Below, piece by piece: positions 9,242 through 18,783 of a DNA stretch of 22,739 nt. The DNA is taken from the NCBI GenBank assembly GCA_030560485.1, contig JAKTTS010000243.1:1-22739 (forward strand), written 5' to 3'. Under the pieces are notes generated by a model that had not been told where the DNA came from, did not search any database, and saw nothing but the letters and a program-made list of their open reading frames with translations. Origin of the DNA: Ascoidea tarda (nom. inval.) (taxonomy: Eukaryota; Ascomycota; Saccharomycetes; Ascoideales; Ascoideaceae). The number at the start of each line of letters is the position of its first letter. Position 1 is the stretch's first letter. A program made the translations under genes and the position numbers.

Positions 9242-9252
9242 TCTTTAGCATT

Positions 9253-12210
9253 ATGTCCTTGGAGCCCAAACCAGAAAAGTACTCTCTCAGAAAGAGTCGA
9301 GCTCCTGTTGGTGACTGGAAGCAGTTCGCCAGCTCCAACCTTGAAAACATCAGCACTTCCAACAGATTGCCCTCCAGCACCTCCATACAGCAGCAGCTTC
9401 ACACCAAGTCCTCCAGTGTCAACCGCAACAGCAACAACTCTGCCAGCGACAACAACAGAGCACAGACAACGGTTAAGGATGAGAAGATAACAAAGTTGGT
9501 CCAACGACGATTGTCCATGAAGTACCAAGTGAACGACTACAACTTCAACGACATCGTCAAACAGCAAAATAATATCATCAAGAACAACAATCTCAGTAAC
9601 GACCCCAACATTCTCATTAACAGTGGTATCCCTGCTTTGCCCTCAAATTCAAACCAATTGATCTCCATTAACAAGACCCGCCAAAATGCCCTGCAATCAA
9701 ACACAACCCACCACAAACAATCGTCCTCTCTAACAATCGACTACAACCCCTTTGGCTACAACTCAACATCAATTTCTCAGCTTGCAAACCCTCCTAACAA
9801 AACACCCTCTCATTCAAGAAAATCGTCCAGAGAATTTGCTCATCAAAGACAACTATCCTCTCCCAGACTACATAAAAAGGATTCTCCCTCAAATAATCTA
9901 CTAGTAAATCTCTCCTCAAAAGACTTTGACCCAGATTTATTCATAATAAAAAACTTGAAAAACTCAAATGCAGTTCAAATTGAAAATTTCAATAACAATC
10001 TAATCAATCTAAATACAAAATTAGATAATGACATTAAATCAAATCTTATAAACTCTTTTGAAAAAATACTAATAGTAAATAAAAATTTCAATACCATTCA
10101 ATTCAATTTAAAATTCCTTAAATCAAATTTCAATGTTCTCAATGCAATCTCATCTCAAATGAATGATTCTTCGTTGGCCAGAATCCAAATCGAAGATGAA
10201 ATTAGTAAACAAAATAATCTCAACAGCAACGCTAATACAGATAGTTTCAACCCTAATAATTCTGTCAACCCAAACTTATCCCTTCAAAAAAGTGCCTCCC
10301 TCTCAACTAGAAGAAGTAAAAGAGATCGGTCATCTGTTATGTTTTTAGAGAAAAAATGGTCAAATGAATTAACTTCGCTATTTAAAAACGTAGAGGGTTC
10401 TCAAAGACTAATATTGAACTCAATTAACAATAATAATATACTAAACCCGTCAAACTATAATAACGTCAATAATATTTATAACAATAAACATTTACTAATC
10501 TTTTCCAAAAACTGGCTAGAATTAAACAACGCCACTTATAAACCAGTTAAATCTTCATATTTCTATTTACTAAATGACTCTTTATTAATAGCTTCAAACA
10601 AGAAAAAACTATCAAATTTATCCATAAATGATAACACTGTACAAGATAATACGGATCAAAACGGTAATAAAAATAATGATAATAATAACAACATTGGAAA
10701 CACAATTAATGAAGACCAATTCAGCTCAGATTTTGACATGAATAATAACGGCAAATTCAATTTTTATAATTCTCAATCATTAATTGCTGACCAGTGTTGG
10801 CCCTTGAGAGAAATTCAATTAATCGAATTAAATCCAAATGACGATAACACTAGGTCCAATAACAAAACCAAAACAATAAATTTCAAATATCGCTCTTTAA
10901 GTTATATATATCAAACTAATGATTTGAATCAGTATTATAGATTTACTTTATTATTTAAAAATGCCAAGATTAAACTAAACAGTATAACCGAACAGGAATC
11001 GATTAAACAAAAAAAAATTAATGATTCAATTGCAATCTTGTCTTCAAGCTCAAATCCAATTTCAAGTTCAAGTTCAAGTACAAACCTAACTTTGGGCAAT
11101 AGCAATAATAGTAATATTATTAACAGCAATAATAATAATAATAATAATAATAGTACTTTTAATACAAATTTTAATGGTTCCTCATTAATTTTGAACCAAA
11201 ACAATAAAAACTCTAGAAGAAAATCTGCATATTTACAAGATTTATCGATTAGAATACATTCAAGATCTTTTTCAAACTCAAATTCCAATTTTGAAAACAG
11301 TGAAGAAGACTTGTCTCAAGCAAACAAGTCCATAAAGGCTAATGGTGCTATGAGTAATTATGAAATTAATAACGAATTGGAGGGAATAATAAATGAAATA
11401 AAACGAATTGATAACTTGATTGATGAGTTGGATGTGAATATTGCTCATCATAAATTCAATGACTCGGTCAATTTAATTAATGATTTGAAAAGCAATTTGA
11501 GTAATAATTGTGAGAAAAATTTGAACAAGTTGATTAACAATAATATAAAAAATGAAGCGAATAGCAACACTGGTAGTAATGGTAGTACTACGAATAACAG
11601 TAATAATCTTAGTCAATCTAATATTAATTCTATTGAGGAATACTTGATTTTGATTCAAGTTTTGAAATTGAAAATTAATGAAAGGTTAGATCAATTAATT
11701 AACGATATCTTGTATGAAATCAACAACCAAATTAATTTTTCAAATTCATTTTCAAGTAATTTAAATTCAAATTCAATCAAAAATTTAATCATACAACTTA
11801 AAAATTTAAAATTGATTAATAAAGCGCAAATATCACTATTAAATGCGAAATCTAGTTTGATAGCAAAATTGATTAAGAAAATTGAGATCAATGGAGATCT
11901 AATTGATTATATCAATCAAATGACTATCATTCGATTTCAAAATATTAAGCTATCGATTTTGTTGTTTAAGGATTGCTTTCCAGAGTTGGAGTATCAAAGT
12001 TTGATCGTGAACTGGTCAATAAAGGAAATCAAATTGCATTTTGAGCTATTACAAAGACAGTTATTTGATATTAAAATTTTGAATGATAGAGAGAACGATA
12101 GGTTGTATATCTATGAGACAAAGTTACAAATATCTGAATTGAAGAAAGTTGGATTGGATGTTGAGTTTTTAATGAATGATTTTTATATTTTATTAAAGAA
12201 TCAAAATTAG
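9253..12210 (+). CDS. EXO84: Exocyst complex subunit Exo84
   Basis: This 985-residue protein is a subunit of the exocyst, which tethers secretory vesicles at the plasma membrane. Visible blocks, in order: a basic Ser/Asn-rich start; VQRRLS (about 78-83), as in yeast Exo84; DFDPDLFIIKNLKNSNAVQIENFNNNL, the start of the Vps51/Exo84-type helical region (about 224); RSKRDRSSVMFLEKKW to LFKNVEGSQ (about 353-385), very close to S. cerevisiae (RRDRSSVLILEKFW to LFKNVEGAQ); a PH-like domain (about 415-575, HLLIFSKNWLEL, YFYLLNDSLLIAS, QCWPLREI) split by an Asn/Asp insert; and the C-terminal helical domain (about 700-985, IRFQNIKLSILLFKDCFPE, VGLDVEFLMNDFY). It is longer than the S. cerevisiae protein (753 residues) because of Asn/Ser tracts. 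ATG at 9253 is the first in frame. Confidence 0.94.
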   Translation: MSLEPKPEKYSLRKSRAPVGDWKQFASSNLENISTSNRLPSSTSIQQQLHTKSSSVNRNSNNSASDNNRAQTTVKDEKITKLVQRRLSMKYQVNDYNFNDIVKQQNNIIKNNNLSNDPNILINSGIPALPSNSNQLISINKTRQNALQSNTTHHKQSSSLTIDYNPFGYNSTSISQLANPPNKTPSHSRKSSREFAHQRQLSSPRLHKKDSPSNNLLVNLSSKDFDPDLFIIKNLKNSNAVQIENFNNNLINLNTKLDNDIKSNLINSFEKILIVNKNFNTIQFNLKFLKSNFNVLNAISSQMNDSSLARIQIEDEISKQNNLNSNANTDSFNPNNSVNPNLSLQKSASLSTRRSKRDRSSVMFLEKKWSNELTSLFKNVEGSQRLILNSINNNNILNPSNYNNVNNIYNNKHLLIFSKNWLELNNATYKPVKSSYFYLLNDSLLIASNKKKLSNLSINDNTVQDNTDQNGNKNNDNNNNIGNTINEDQFSSDFDMNNNGKFNFYNSQSLIADQCWPLREIQLIELNPNDDNTRSNNKTKTINFKYRSLSYIYQTNDLNQYYRFTLLFKNAKIKLNSITEQESIKQKKINDSIAILSSSSNPISSSSSSTNLTLGNSNNSNIINSNNNNNNNNSTFNTNFNGSSLILNQNNKNSRRKSAYLQDLSIRIHSRSFSNSNSNFENSEEDLSQANKSIKANGAMSNYEINNELEGIINEIKRIDNLIDELDVNIAHHKFNDSVNLINDLKSNLSNNCEKNLNKLINNNIKNEANSNTGSNGSTTNNSNNLSQSNINSIEEYLILIQVLKLKINERLDQLINDILYEINNQINFSNSFSSNLNSNSIKNLIIQLKNLKLINKAQISLLNAKSSLIAKLIKKIEINGDLIDYINQMTIIRFQNIKLSILLFKDCFPELEYQSLIVNWSIKEIKLHFELLQRQLFDIKILNDRENDRLYIYETKLQISELKKVGLDVEFLMNDFYILLKNQN

Positions 12211-12807
12211 TAGTGGACAAGAGATTGCAAGTATATATAGATAATTAACTTTAAAAGACAATTAAATTATCGCATGGTGTATGAAGTAAGTAATGTGAGA
12301 TGAGATACGAGATACGAGATTCGTGGTACGGAATATGGGATACGGAATATGGGATATTTGTTTATTTGTATTTGTTTATTTGTTTACTTATACACATATT
12401 GGATGTAGAATGGGGTGTGAACAGAAAATTTTAGATTTGACGAATGTGAAAGGTTTTTTAATAATTCAAAGATAAAGAACAGTGTTAGTGCAATATTCTG
12501 TTAGAAGAGCCATGAAAAGAAACACAAAATAATATGCCGGATTAGGAAACAGAGCATTGCAGGAGCGCGCGTGTGTATGCATGTGCGATCTGATGAAAAG
12601 CAGAGGAAAAGAATAAGATGAAACAGACGGAAAACGATTGGCTGATGGAAAAGAGGAGTTGAGTAAAGAGAGACATGAAAAAGGCAGTTGAGAGAGCTGA
12701 AATAGTTGGAGGACGAGTTCTGGTAGAGTGTACTTGGTGTTTGGAGCTAGACTGAATCATTTGGTATTACCACCCAGAAGGTGCCTTCAGATTTGATTCT
12801 ACCATCT
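12211..12807. other. Intergenic: EXO84 3' flank with short repeats
   Basis: TATATATA at 12232-12239 fits a polyadenylation element for EXO84. A patch of short tandem repeats follows: GAGATAC units (12302-12320), a perfect 14-bp duplication (12327-12354) and TTTGTTTA units (about 12357-12387). A 23-base alternating purine-pyrimidine run is at 12565-12587. No coding frame is supported. Confidence 0.6.
12327..12354. repeat. Perfect 14-bp tandem duplication
   Basis: TACGGAATATGGGA occurs twice in a row (12327-12340 and 12341-12354), beside GAGATAC 7-bp repeats at 12302-12320. Confidence 0.9.
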
Positions 12808-13185
12808 ATGCGCCTGTTTGTATACATTCAAAGACATTGGTATTCAACTAGTGTTGTGGCAATTGGTGATGGCGTCCTATCCCGATCTTCCTAATCGTAA
12901 TAAGATCAATTACCACAGTAGATACTAATAGATTGCCAGCGATATCTAGCTGGAGAAATCATCGGAGCCCACCAAAACGCTTGGTGTCAAGTTTGTTGAC
13001 AGGTTGAAGATGAAATTCAAGTATTATGACCTTGAGATTACGAAATTCGAGGAAGTTTATATACTAGAAAGCAGACTAACCGGTGCATTGAATGATGTGT
13101 TTGGGGTAGGAAACTGGTGATTTGTGCCATTGAAGGACGTTTCTTATGATTGAAAGCATGTTTAAAAGAGTTTGCAAAGATTAGC
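12808..13185 (+). pseudogene. Broken MGM101-like gene
   Basis: The central frame (about 12980-13150) reads VKFVDRL, then YYDLEITKFEEVYILESR, then ALNDVFGVGNW and FVPLKDVSYD, followed by KHV. This lines up with intact Mgm101 residues 184-247 ([48 protein letters not shown]). In-frame stops fall after GNW (TGA), after YD (TGA) and after KHV (TAA). After a frame change KEFAKIS matches REFGLIC. Upstream, in another frame, ATG at 12808 begins MRLFVYIQRHWYSTSVVA, which looks like a mitochondrial presequence comparable to the MGM101 start. Similarity is lost after about 13185. Several stops and at least two frame changes mean it cannot be a working gene. Divergence from the copy at 5859-6893 is large, so this is an old relic, not a recent copy. 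Confidence 0.75.
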
Positions 13186-13708
13186 ACAGCAAAGCAAAGC
13201 AAAGATGGGGGGGAGGGGGGGAACGAGCCCAGCAGCAGAGAAGGTGCTCCAGAAAGACAGCAGAAGGAACAGAACAACCACCCTCGTGTTTGTGATGACG
13301 CCAATTATATCGCCGTCCCGATTAGGAAAGCACCCATCTCCCGCCATGCGGTCGAGATGCGTCTTGCACAGGCCACTAGGCAGCACACTGCTGCTGAAAG
13401 TGCGTACACCGGACCAATCAAAGCTCATAAGTCCAATTGCACGTGCTCCGAGGGGGTCTCGCTAGCCGTGTCGGGGCAAGGCCGGAAGCGCCCCGCTGGA
13501 TGCCGGCTGGGTGCGTTTTATCAATTCGATCAGTGCGCAGGTTTTTGGGACGCGTGCGAGTTCTGTCAAATCATGGTAGGCTTGAATGGAATTGGCTATT
13601 TCGCTGCGATTATTTGCCCATTTTTTATCTTTTTGATCTTTCAGTGTGCTAATCTCAAACATCTCCTGTATATTCGCTTGCACGTTCAGGGATTTCCATC
13701 TCCAACTG
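13186..13708. other. GC-rich, CCAAT-rich upstream region of HAPX
   Basis: This region is richer in G+C than its surroundings and has no supported coding frame; the overlapping open frames on both strands here show no family motif. It contains a G-run (13207-13221), CCAAT boxes at 13301-13305, 13414-13418 (within CCAATCA) and 13433-13437, an inverse ATTGG at 13591-13595, a CACGTG E-box at 13440-13445 and ACGCGT at 13550-13555. It probably acts as the HAPX control region. A non-coding RNA is possible but unproven. Confidence 0.5.
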
Positions 13709-13716
13709 TATAAATA
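13709..13716 (+). promoter_or_regulatory. TATA box of HAPX
   Basis: TATAAATA stands at the border between the GC-rich region and a long CT-rich leader, 388 bases before the HAPX ATG. It is a full match to the TATAWAWR consensus. Confidence 0.6.
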
Positions 13717-13739
13717 CCTTATGCTTTCCCCATCCCTCT

Positions 13740-14103
13740 TCCTCACTGTTTCTCCTTTGCTCTCTTTTCCCTTTTCCTCTCTCCAATTCTTTCTGTCTCG
13801 CCAGCTTTCTCTTTTACTTCATCTGCTTCATTTCCTCCATTTTCTTCTCTTGGTTTTCTCCTGATTTCCTCCTGATTTTCTCTTTTCCCTTTTTGTCTTC
13901 TGCCTTATTTCAGTTCTCTGCTTCACTTTTCTTCTCTTCCCATTCTCCTGCCTTTTTACTAGTCCACACTAAAAATCCCGTTTCAACATTCTTCCAAACC
14001 TTTTCTACCCACATTCAGAACGTTTATTCCCATATTTGCACCCTACATCATCACTTTTCTCTCTCTTCATCACTTGCACAACCCAAACCATATACGTTTT
14101 GAA
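13740..14103 (+). promoter_or_regulatory. CT-rich, ATG-free leader of HAPX
   Basis: These 364 bases are strongly pyrimidine-biased on the sense strand. I find no ATG in any frame before the HAPX start, so they fit a long 5' untranslated leader without upstream open frames. A CCAAT box lies at 13783-13787. Confidence 0.5.
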
Positions 14104-14826
14104 ATGAGTACAAAATCTCCATTACCTTCCAACAACAATATCAACCTTAATAATCTAAACACCATACCTCACAACAAAGTCCCTATCAGCTCAAACCCCA
14201 AGTCTTCCATTACTAATCTACAGTTCCACTCAAATTTCAAAATGAATGTCTTAAACACCCCCAAAAACAGTCTTAATAACGATACCAACAACGACACCAA
14301 CAGCTCGTTATCTCCCCTATCTTCCTCTCCTTCCTCTTCTTCTCTTCTTATGGACGTCTCCAATGACACTAACAGCATCAACAACTTTAAAAAAATCGTA
14401 ACCTCCAAAAGCTGGGTCTTGCCTCCAAGACCCAAACCTGGTCGCAAACCAAGCTTGGACACTCCTGCTACAAAGAGAAAAGCTCAGAATAGAGCTGCTC
14501 AAAGAGCCTTTAGAGAAAGAAAGGCCTCAAAGATTCAGGAACTAGAAACCTCTCTTTCCCTACTAAAAAACGAAAAAAACTTGATTGAAATCAAACTAAC
14601 AAACCTCATGAGTGAAAAAATCTACCTAAACAAAAACATCAACGAACTCTCAGTATCAAAAAACTTGCTAAATACAAATTACCTAAATCTAAAATACAAA
14701 AACCAAAATCTAATCAACTCAAACCAAATCTTAATTAATCAAGTCAAAAATCTAAAAAATTTATTACTACAAAAGGATTCCATAATAGCTAACCTCACAA
14801 ACAACATCACAAGCAACACCATCTCC

Positions 14827-14866
<40 letters not shown>

Positions 14867-16719
14867 GTAACAACAATAACAATAACAATAACACTTTAAA
14901 TATCAACCCATCCAACACCCTCAATAACACCTTGAATAATGGCATCGATAACACAGACGTCTCAAACATTTCAGACATTTCAAACATTTCAAACCACTCA
15001 AACTCAAACTCAAACTCAATCTTCAAATACTCTCCTCAAATGGCTTCTCCTGCTCCTTCTCCCGCAAACTCTCCAAACGACTCTTTGTCAATCAACAACA
15101 CCTCCAAAAAATCAACCATCATTTCTAACGATAACGACAACGATGACAATGAAGATTGCTACATTTGCTCCAAGGACCACTGCATCTGTGCTGAAATGGG
15201 CATGAAGGTTATCAACAACGAAAAAAATTTAGACTTAATTGTCAACTCATTTGTCCCCATGGACCCTGTTCCATTGAACAAAAATTCATCCCAAAATTCG
15301 AAAAAGAGATCTATACATCTAATATCATCCAACAACGACGACGACTCTGATCAACTAGAAATAGACTTTACTTCCATCTACTCAAAATCCTCATCCCTTG
15401 AATCCCTCAACAAAAAACAGAAAAAACTATCCAAACTATTCTCCCTATCCAAACTCAACTCGATCACAACTTCCTCTTCTAATAACGAAAACTCATTGCT
15501 CAATTCATCTATCTCAACCCCAAATCCAAACCCATTGACCTCATCCAACAACCCCATTATAAACAACAACAACGACTCCCTAATAAATGATTCATCCACT
15601 GATCTATTCAAAACATACATCGACAAGGAATTAACTTCTCTAGAACCATGTGGCTTTTGCTCAGAAAACTCTTTATGTGTTTGTCGTGAAGCTGCAAAAG
15701 AAGCTGCTGAAATCGTCAGCAACCTAAAAAAGACTTCCAACTTATCTTCTCCCAACTCATTACCCAACGACTCCAACTCTTCCACTAATAATAATAATAA
15801 TGCTAACATAAAATTACCTCCTTTAAAAATAAACCATACTAAAAACTTAAATAGTATCCTATCCATACTAAACATTGAAAATGGAAGTAACAAAAACAAT
15901 GACAACGAAAGGGACATACACATGAATGATAATGATAATGATGATTCAAATGAAAATGAAAATATCACTACTAATGAAAGTAATAACAATAATAATAACA
16001 AATTATTGACACTTCATCCTGGTCCAACTATGGAATTGAAACATTTCACAAATGCTGAAGATAAAAGATTGCAAAACCCAAAAAATGCTCAAAACCTGCT
16101 AATCAATAAAAATAATAACGATAACAATAACGATAACAATAACGATAACAATAACCTTTTATCTTCTCCAACTCTAAGTTTGATCTCTCAAATCAATAGA
16201 GAAGCAAGAATCAAAGACAATAACAACAACAAAAAGGATAAATCATTATGCACTGGTGATCCAGGAACCTGTTCACAGTGTCAAAAAGATCCAATGTCTA
16301 CTCTTTTTTGCACAACTTTAGCTTCAAAGGAGTCTAATATCAGATCAACTTCAAATGTACAAGATAATGTCTCTACTTCTACTTTTACTACTACTAATAA
16401 TAATAATAATAACAATAAAAAATCAAATCATATTTCAAGCAAATCAATGACTCAACTTCCATCATTGGCCTCAATAAAAGACCAAGCCAATATTGATAGC
16501 AGTAATAACGTTCTTAATAACAATTTAAACAATATCAATAATAAAGACGAATTGTTTATTCCCTGTGCTGATGCCTACAGAACATTGTCTAGACATAAAC
16601 AATTCAATACTATGGATTTCAGCACCTTGGTTGGCAAATTGACCACTAGAGGAATGCAAGTTGAAGTTCAAAGTGTTGTCAACGTTTTAAGAGAGTTGGA
16701 CCGAAGATTGTACAATTAA
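14104..16719 (+). CDS. HAPX: HapX/Hap43-type bZIP iron regulator
   Basis: This 871-residue protein carries the Hap4-like motif SWVLPPRPKPGRKP (103-116), which binds the CCAAT-binding complex, directly followed by a Yap-type bZIP: basic region KRKAQNRAAQRAFRERK (124-140) and a Leu/Ile heptad zipper. Cys-rich clusters follow: DCYICSKDHCIC (about 351), CGFCSENSLCVC (about 516) and CTGDPGTCSQCQKDP to FC (about 716), the iron-sensing type of the HapX family. The C-terminal FIPCADAYRTLSRHKQF to LRELDRRLYN (about 818-871) is also HapX-like. In other fungi HapX (Hap43 in Candida albicans) acts with Hap2/3/5 to repress iron-using genes under iron starvation, and in some species it activates iron storage genes under excess. 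S. cerevisiae splits these parts between Hap4 and Yap5. Start: the frame opens a little upstream only at a TTG; ATG at 14104 is the first ATG. Confidence 0.94.
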
Positions 16720-17324
16720 TCGGGTTCCTGATTTCTTATTCTTAAACGATTTCTTATTTCTTTCATATTCTTTATGAAAAAAGATTTTTTAAACAATTTT
16801 AAAGGGTAATTATCCTGTTTTCTTTTTTTTTCCTCTTTCTCTTTCGTTTATTTCTTTTTTTGAAAATTAATGCTTTTTTTCTTACTGTTTTGGTTTTTTT
16901 TTAAAATAGTTTAATTTATTGTTTTTATTTTGCATCTGGGTTTGTTTGTTTTTTTTAATTTATTTTCTGATTTTGTTTTCAGCAGACTTTGTTCTGTTTA
17001 TCTTTAGATTTTTACAACTTTTATAGTACCTCGTCAATATTCCTGAATAAAATACACCAATTATGTTTTGTTACTAGTTTGCGTAGTCCAGAGAAGGTTG
17101 TGCTTCTTCTGCTTCTTGTTGTTGTCTTCTTTTCTCACTTCTACCACTTCTGCCTCTCCTTCCTTTTTGTGCCCGCGCGTGGCCGAACGCAGCGGCTCCG
17201 GAGAACGGAAAAATTGACCACGAATCAACTCCAAAAACGAAGGCTTTAGGAGAAGAACACAGTGATAAGCTGCTGAGAGCTTAAAATACTTATTATCTTC
17301 TTCTTCTTGAAACCAATACTTCTG
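16720..17324. other. Intergenic: HAPX 3' flank and APM1 promoter
   Basis: This is a 605-base gap. The first 270 bases are T-rich with many T-runs (HAPX 3' end). From 17095 the APM1 sense strand turns CT-rich (TGCTTCTTCTGCTTC-like), then a short GC-rich patch appears (about 17168-17210), then an A-rich stretch and TCTTCTTCTTCTT just before the start. No coding frame is supported. Confidence 0.6.
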
Positions 17325-18731
17325 ATGGCGTCGGTGATATACTTTTTAGATTCAAAGGGAAAACCCTTGCTTTCCAGAGACTACAAGGGAGACATTCCTT
17401 CTTCCTCAATTGAAAAATTCCCACTCTTGTTGTTAGAAAGCGAGGAAGAAAACTCAGCTGCTCCCCCAGTTTTCAACTACCAGGGAATAAATTATCTATA
17501 TTTGGTTCACAATGATTTGTATCTTTTAGCGTTGACAAAGAAAAACGAAGACGTCTTGCAAATAATGCTATTCCTAAATCGAATAATTGAGGTCTTGACC
17601 CAGTATTTTAAACATCTAGAAGAGGAGTCCATTAGAGATAATTTTGTGGTGATTTACGAATTATTAGATGAGATGATGGACTTTGGTAGGCCACAAACTA
17701 CAGACACTAAAATCTTGAAAGAGTATATCACACAGGAATCTCACGCGCTAGTTAAAAGTTTCAAAAATAGCATTAATAATATCAACGTTCGACCACCAAA
17801 TGCTGTAACTAATTCAGTTAGTTGGAGACAAGAGGGAATAATGTACAAGAAAAACGAGGTGTTTTTGGATGTTATTGAATCAATCAATATGCTCATTAAT
17901 TCTAATGGTCAAGTGTTGAGAAGTGAAATTTTAGGTAAAGTCAAGATCAAATCCAATTTAAGTGGCATGCCAGATTTGAGGTTGGGATTAAATGATAAAG
18001 GAATGTTTGGAGGGAATTCATCCACATCAGTTCCTAATTCCAATACTTTAATTAGTAATGCGTTACCATCATCTAATGGAATTACCAATACCAATGCTAC
18101 TGCCACTAATAATAGACAAAAGGGATTAGAGATGGAAGATATAAAATTCCATCAATGTGTCCGATTATCAAAATTTGAAAATGAAAGAATTATTACATTT
18201 ATACCACCAGATGGAGAATTCGATTTGATGACTTATAGGTTGTCCACACCGATCAAACCATTAATTTGGGTTGATTGTAAGATATTTATCCATTCAAATT
18301 CAAGAATTGAAATAAAAGCCAAGGCCAAAGCACAGATTAAGAAAAGAAGTATTGCAAACAATGTCGAGATAATCATTCCAGTGCCTGAAGATGCCGATTC
18401 ACCAAAATTCAAGACCTCAAGTGGATCAATAAAATATACTCCAGAGAATTCATGCATCGTTTGGAAAATTAAACAATTTAACGGTGGGAAAGAAGCTGCA
18501 ATGATATCTGAATTAGGGCTACCATCAGTCGATAATGAAGAGCCGTTATTCAAAAACAAAAGACCCATTCAAATTAAATTCCAAATACCATATTTCATCA
18601 CTACAGGATTACAAGTTCGTTATTTGAGGATCAATGAACCCAAAATGCAATATCAAAGTTATCCATGGGTTCGTTATATTACTCAGAGTGGAGATGACTA
18701 TACCATTAGAATTAATCAAACAATGACCTAA
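17325..18731 (+). CDS. APM1: AP-1 clathrin adaptor mu chain Apm1
   Basis: This 468-residue protein is the medium chain of AP-1, which sorts cargo in clathrin vesicles between the trans-Golgi and endosomes. The N-terminal longin-like domain (1-140) has MASVIYFLDSKGKPLLSRDY, HNDLYLLAL and EEESIRDNFVVIYELLDEMMDFG. RPPNAVTNSVSWRQEGI (156-172) leads to the mu homology domain: KKNEVFLDVIESINML, LSGMPDLRLGLNDKG, FHQCVRLSKFENERIITFIPPDGEFDLMTYRLS, SRIEIKAKAKAQ, VRYLRINEP and the end SYPWVRYITQSGDDYTIRINQ. It is near-identical in architecture and length to S. cerevisiae Apm1 (475 residues). A short Asn/Ser/Thr-rich loop (about 230-266) replaces the variable loop of that protein. The frame extends to a TTG at 17307; ATG at 17325 gives the conserved MASVIYF start. 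It is convergent with NKP2. Confidence 0.97.
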   Translation: MASVIYFLDSKGKPLLSRDYKGDIPSSSIEKFPLLLLESEEENSAAPPVFNYQGINYLYLVHNDLYLLALTKKNEDVLQIMLFLNRIIEVLTQYFKHLEEESIRDNFVVIYELLDEMMDFGRPQTTDTKILKEYITQESHALVKSFKNSINNINVRPPNAVTNSVSWRQEGIMYKKNEVFLDVIESINMLINSNGQVLRSEILGKVKIKSNLSGMPDLRLGLNDKGMFGGNSSTSVPNSNTLISNALPSSNGITNTNATATNNRQKGLEMEDIKFHQCVRLSKFENERIITFIPPDGEFDLMTYRLSTPIKPLIWVDCKIFIHSNSRIEIKAKAKAQIKKRSIANNVEIIIPVPEDADSPKFKTSSGSIKYTPENSCIVWKIKQFNGGKEAAMISELGLPSVDNEEPLFKNKRPIQIKFQIPYFITTGLQVRYLRINEPKMQYQSYPWVRYITQSGDDYTIRINQTMT

Positions 18732-18783
18732 TAAAAATAAAAAAAACTATTTATATAAGTATTTATACAAGTATTTAAATATA
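18732..18783. terminator. Shared 3' region of APM1 and NKP2
   Basis: Only 52 AT-rich bases separate the two convergent stop codons, with AAATAAAAATAAAAAA and TATTTATA-like elements. The two transcripts very likely overlap at their 3' ends. Confidence 0.5.

Larger units (their letters stand above)
8718..9252. other. Divergent promoter region GAS5 / EXO84
   Basis: This is a 535-base gap with no supported coding frame. It holds two minus-sense TATAAAG boxes toward GAS5, then a GC-rich patch (about 8998-9130, unusual in this AT-rich window) with a 14-bp palindrome at 9003-9016, an ACCCGCA heptamer at 9061-9067 and interleaved inverted repeats at 9057-9103. An 18-bp CT-rich repeat (9195-9241) precedes the EXO84 start. 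Confidence 0.7.

Noticed and set aside
13292-13397. Possible C/D-box snoRNA (GTGATGA at 13292, CTGA at 13394, weak flanking pairing)
   Set aside because: The flanking stem needs three G-U pairs out of seven, and I could not recognise an rRNA-complementary guide next to the D box. Short boxes like these occur by chance.
13150-13713. Open plus-strand frame of about 187 codons in the GC-rich region, with overlapping frames on both strands
   Set aside because: It begins at a TTG, has no family motif, and all frames are open merely because the region is GC-rich. The first residues are the tail of the MGM101 relic.
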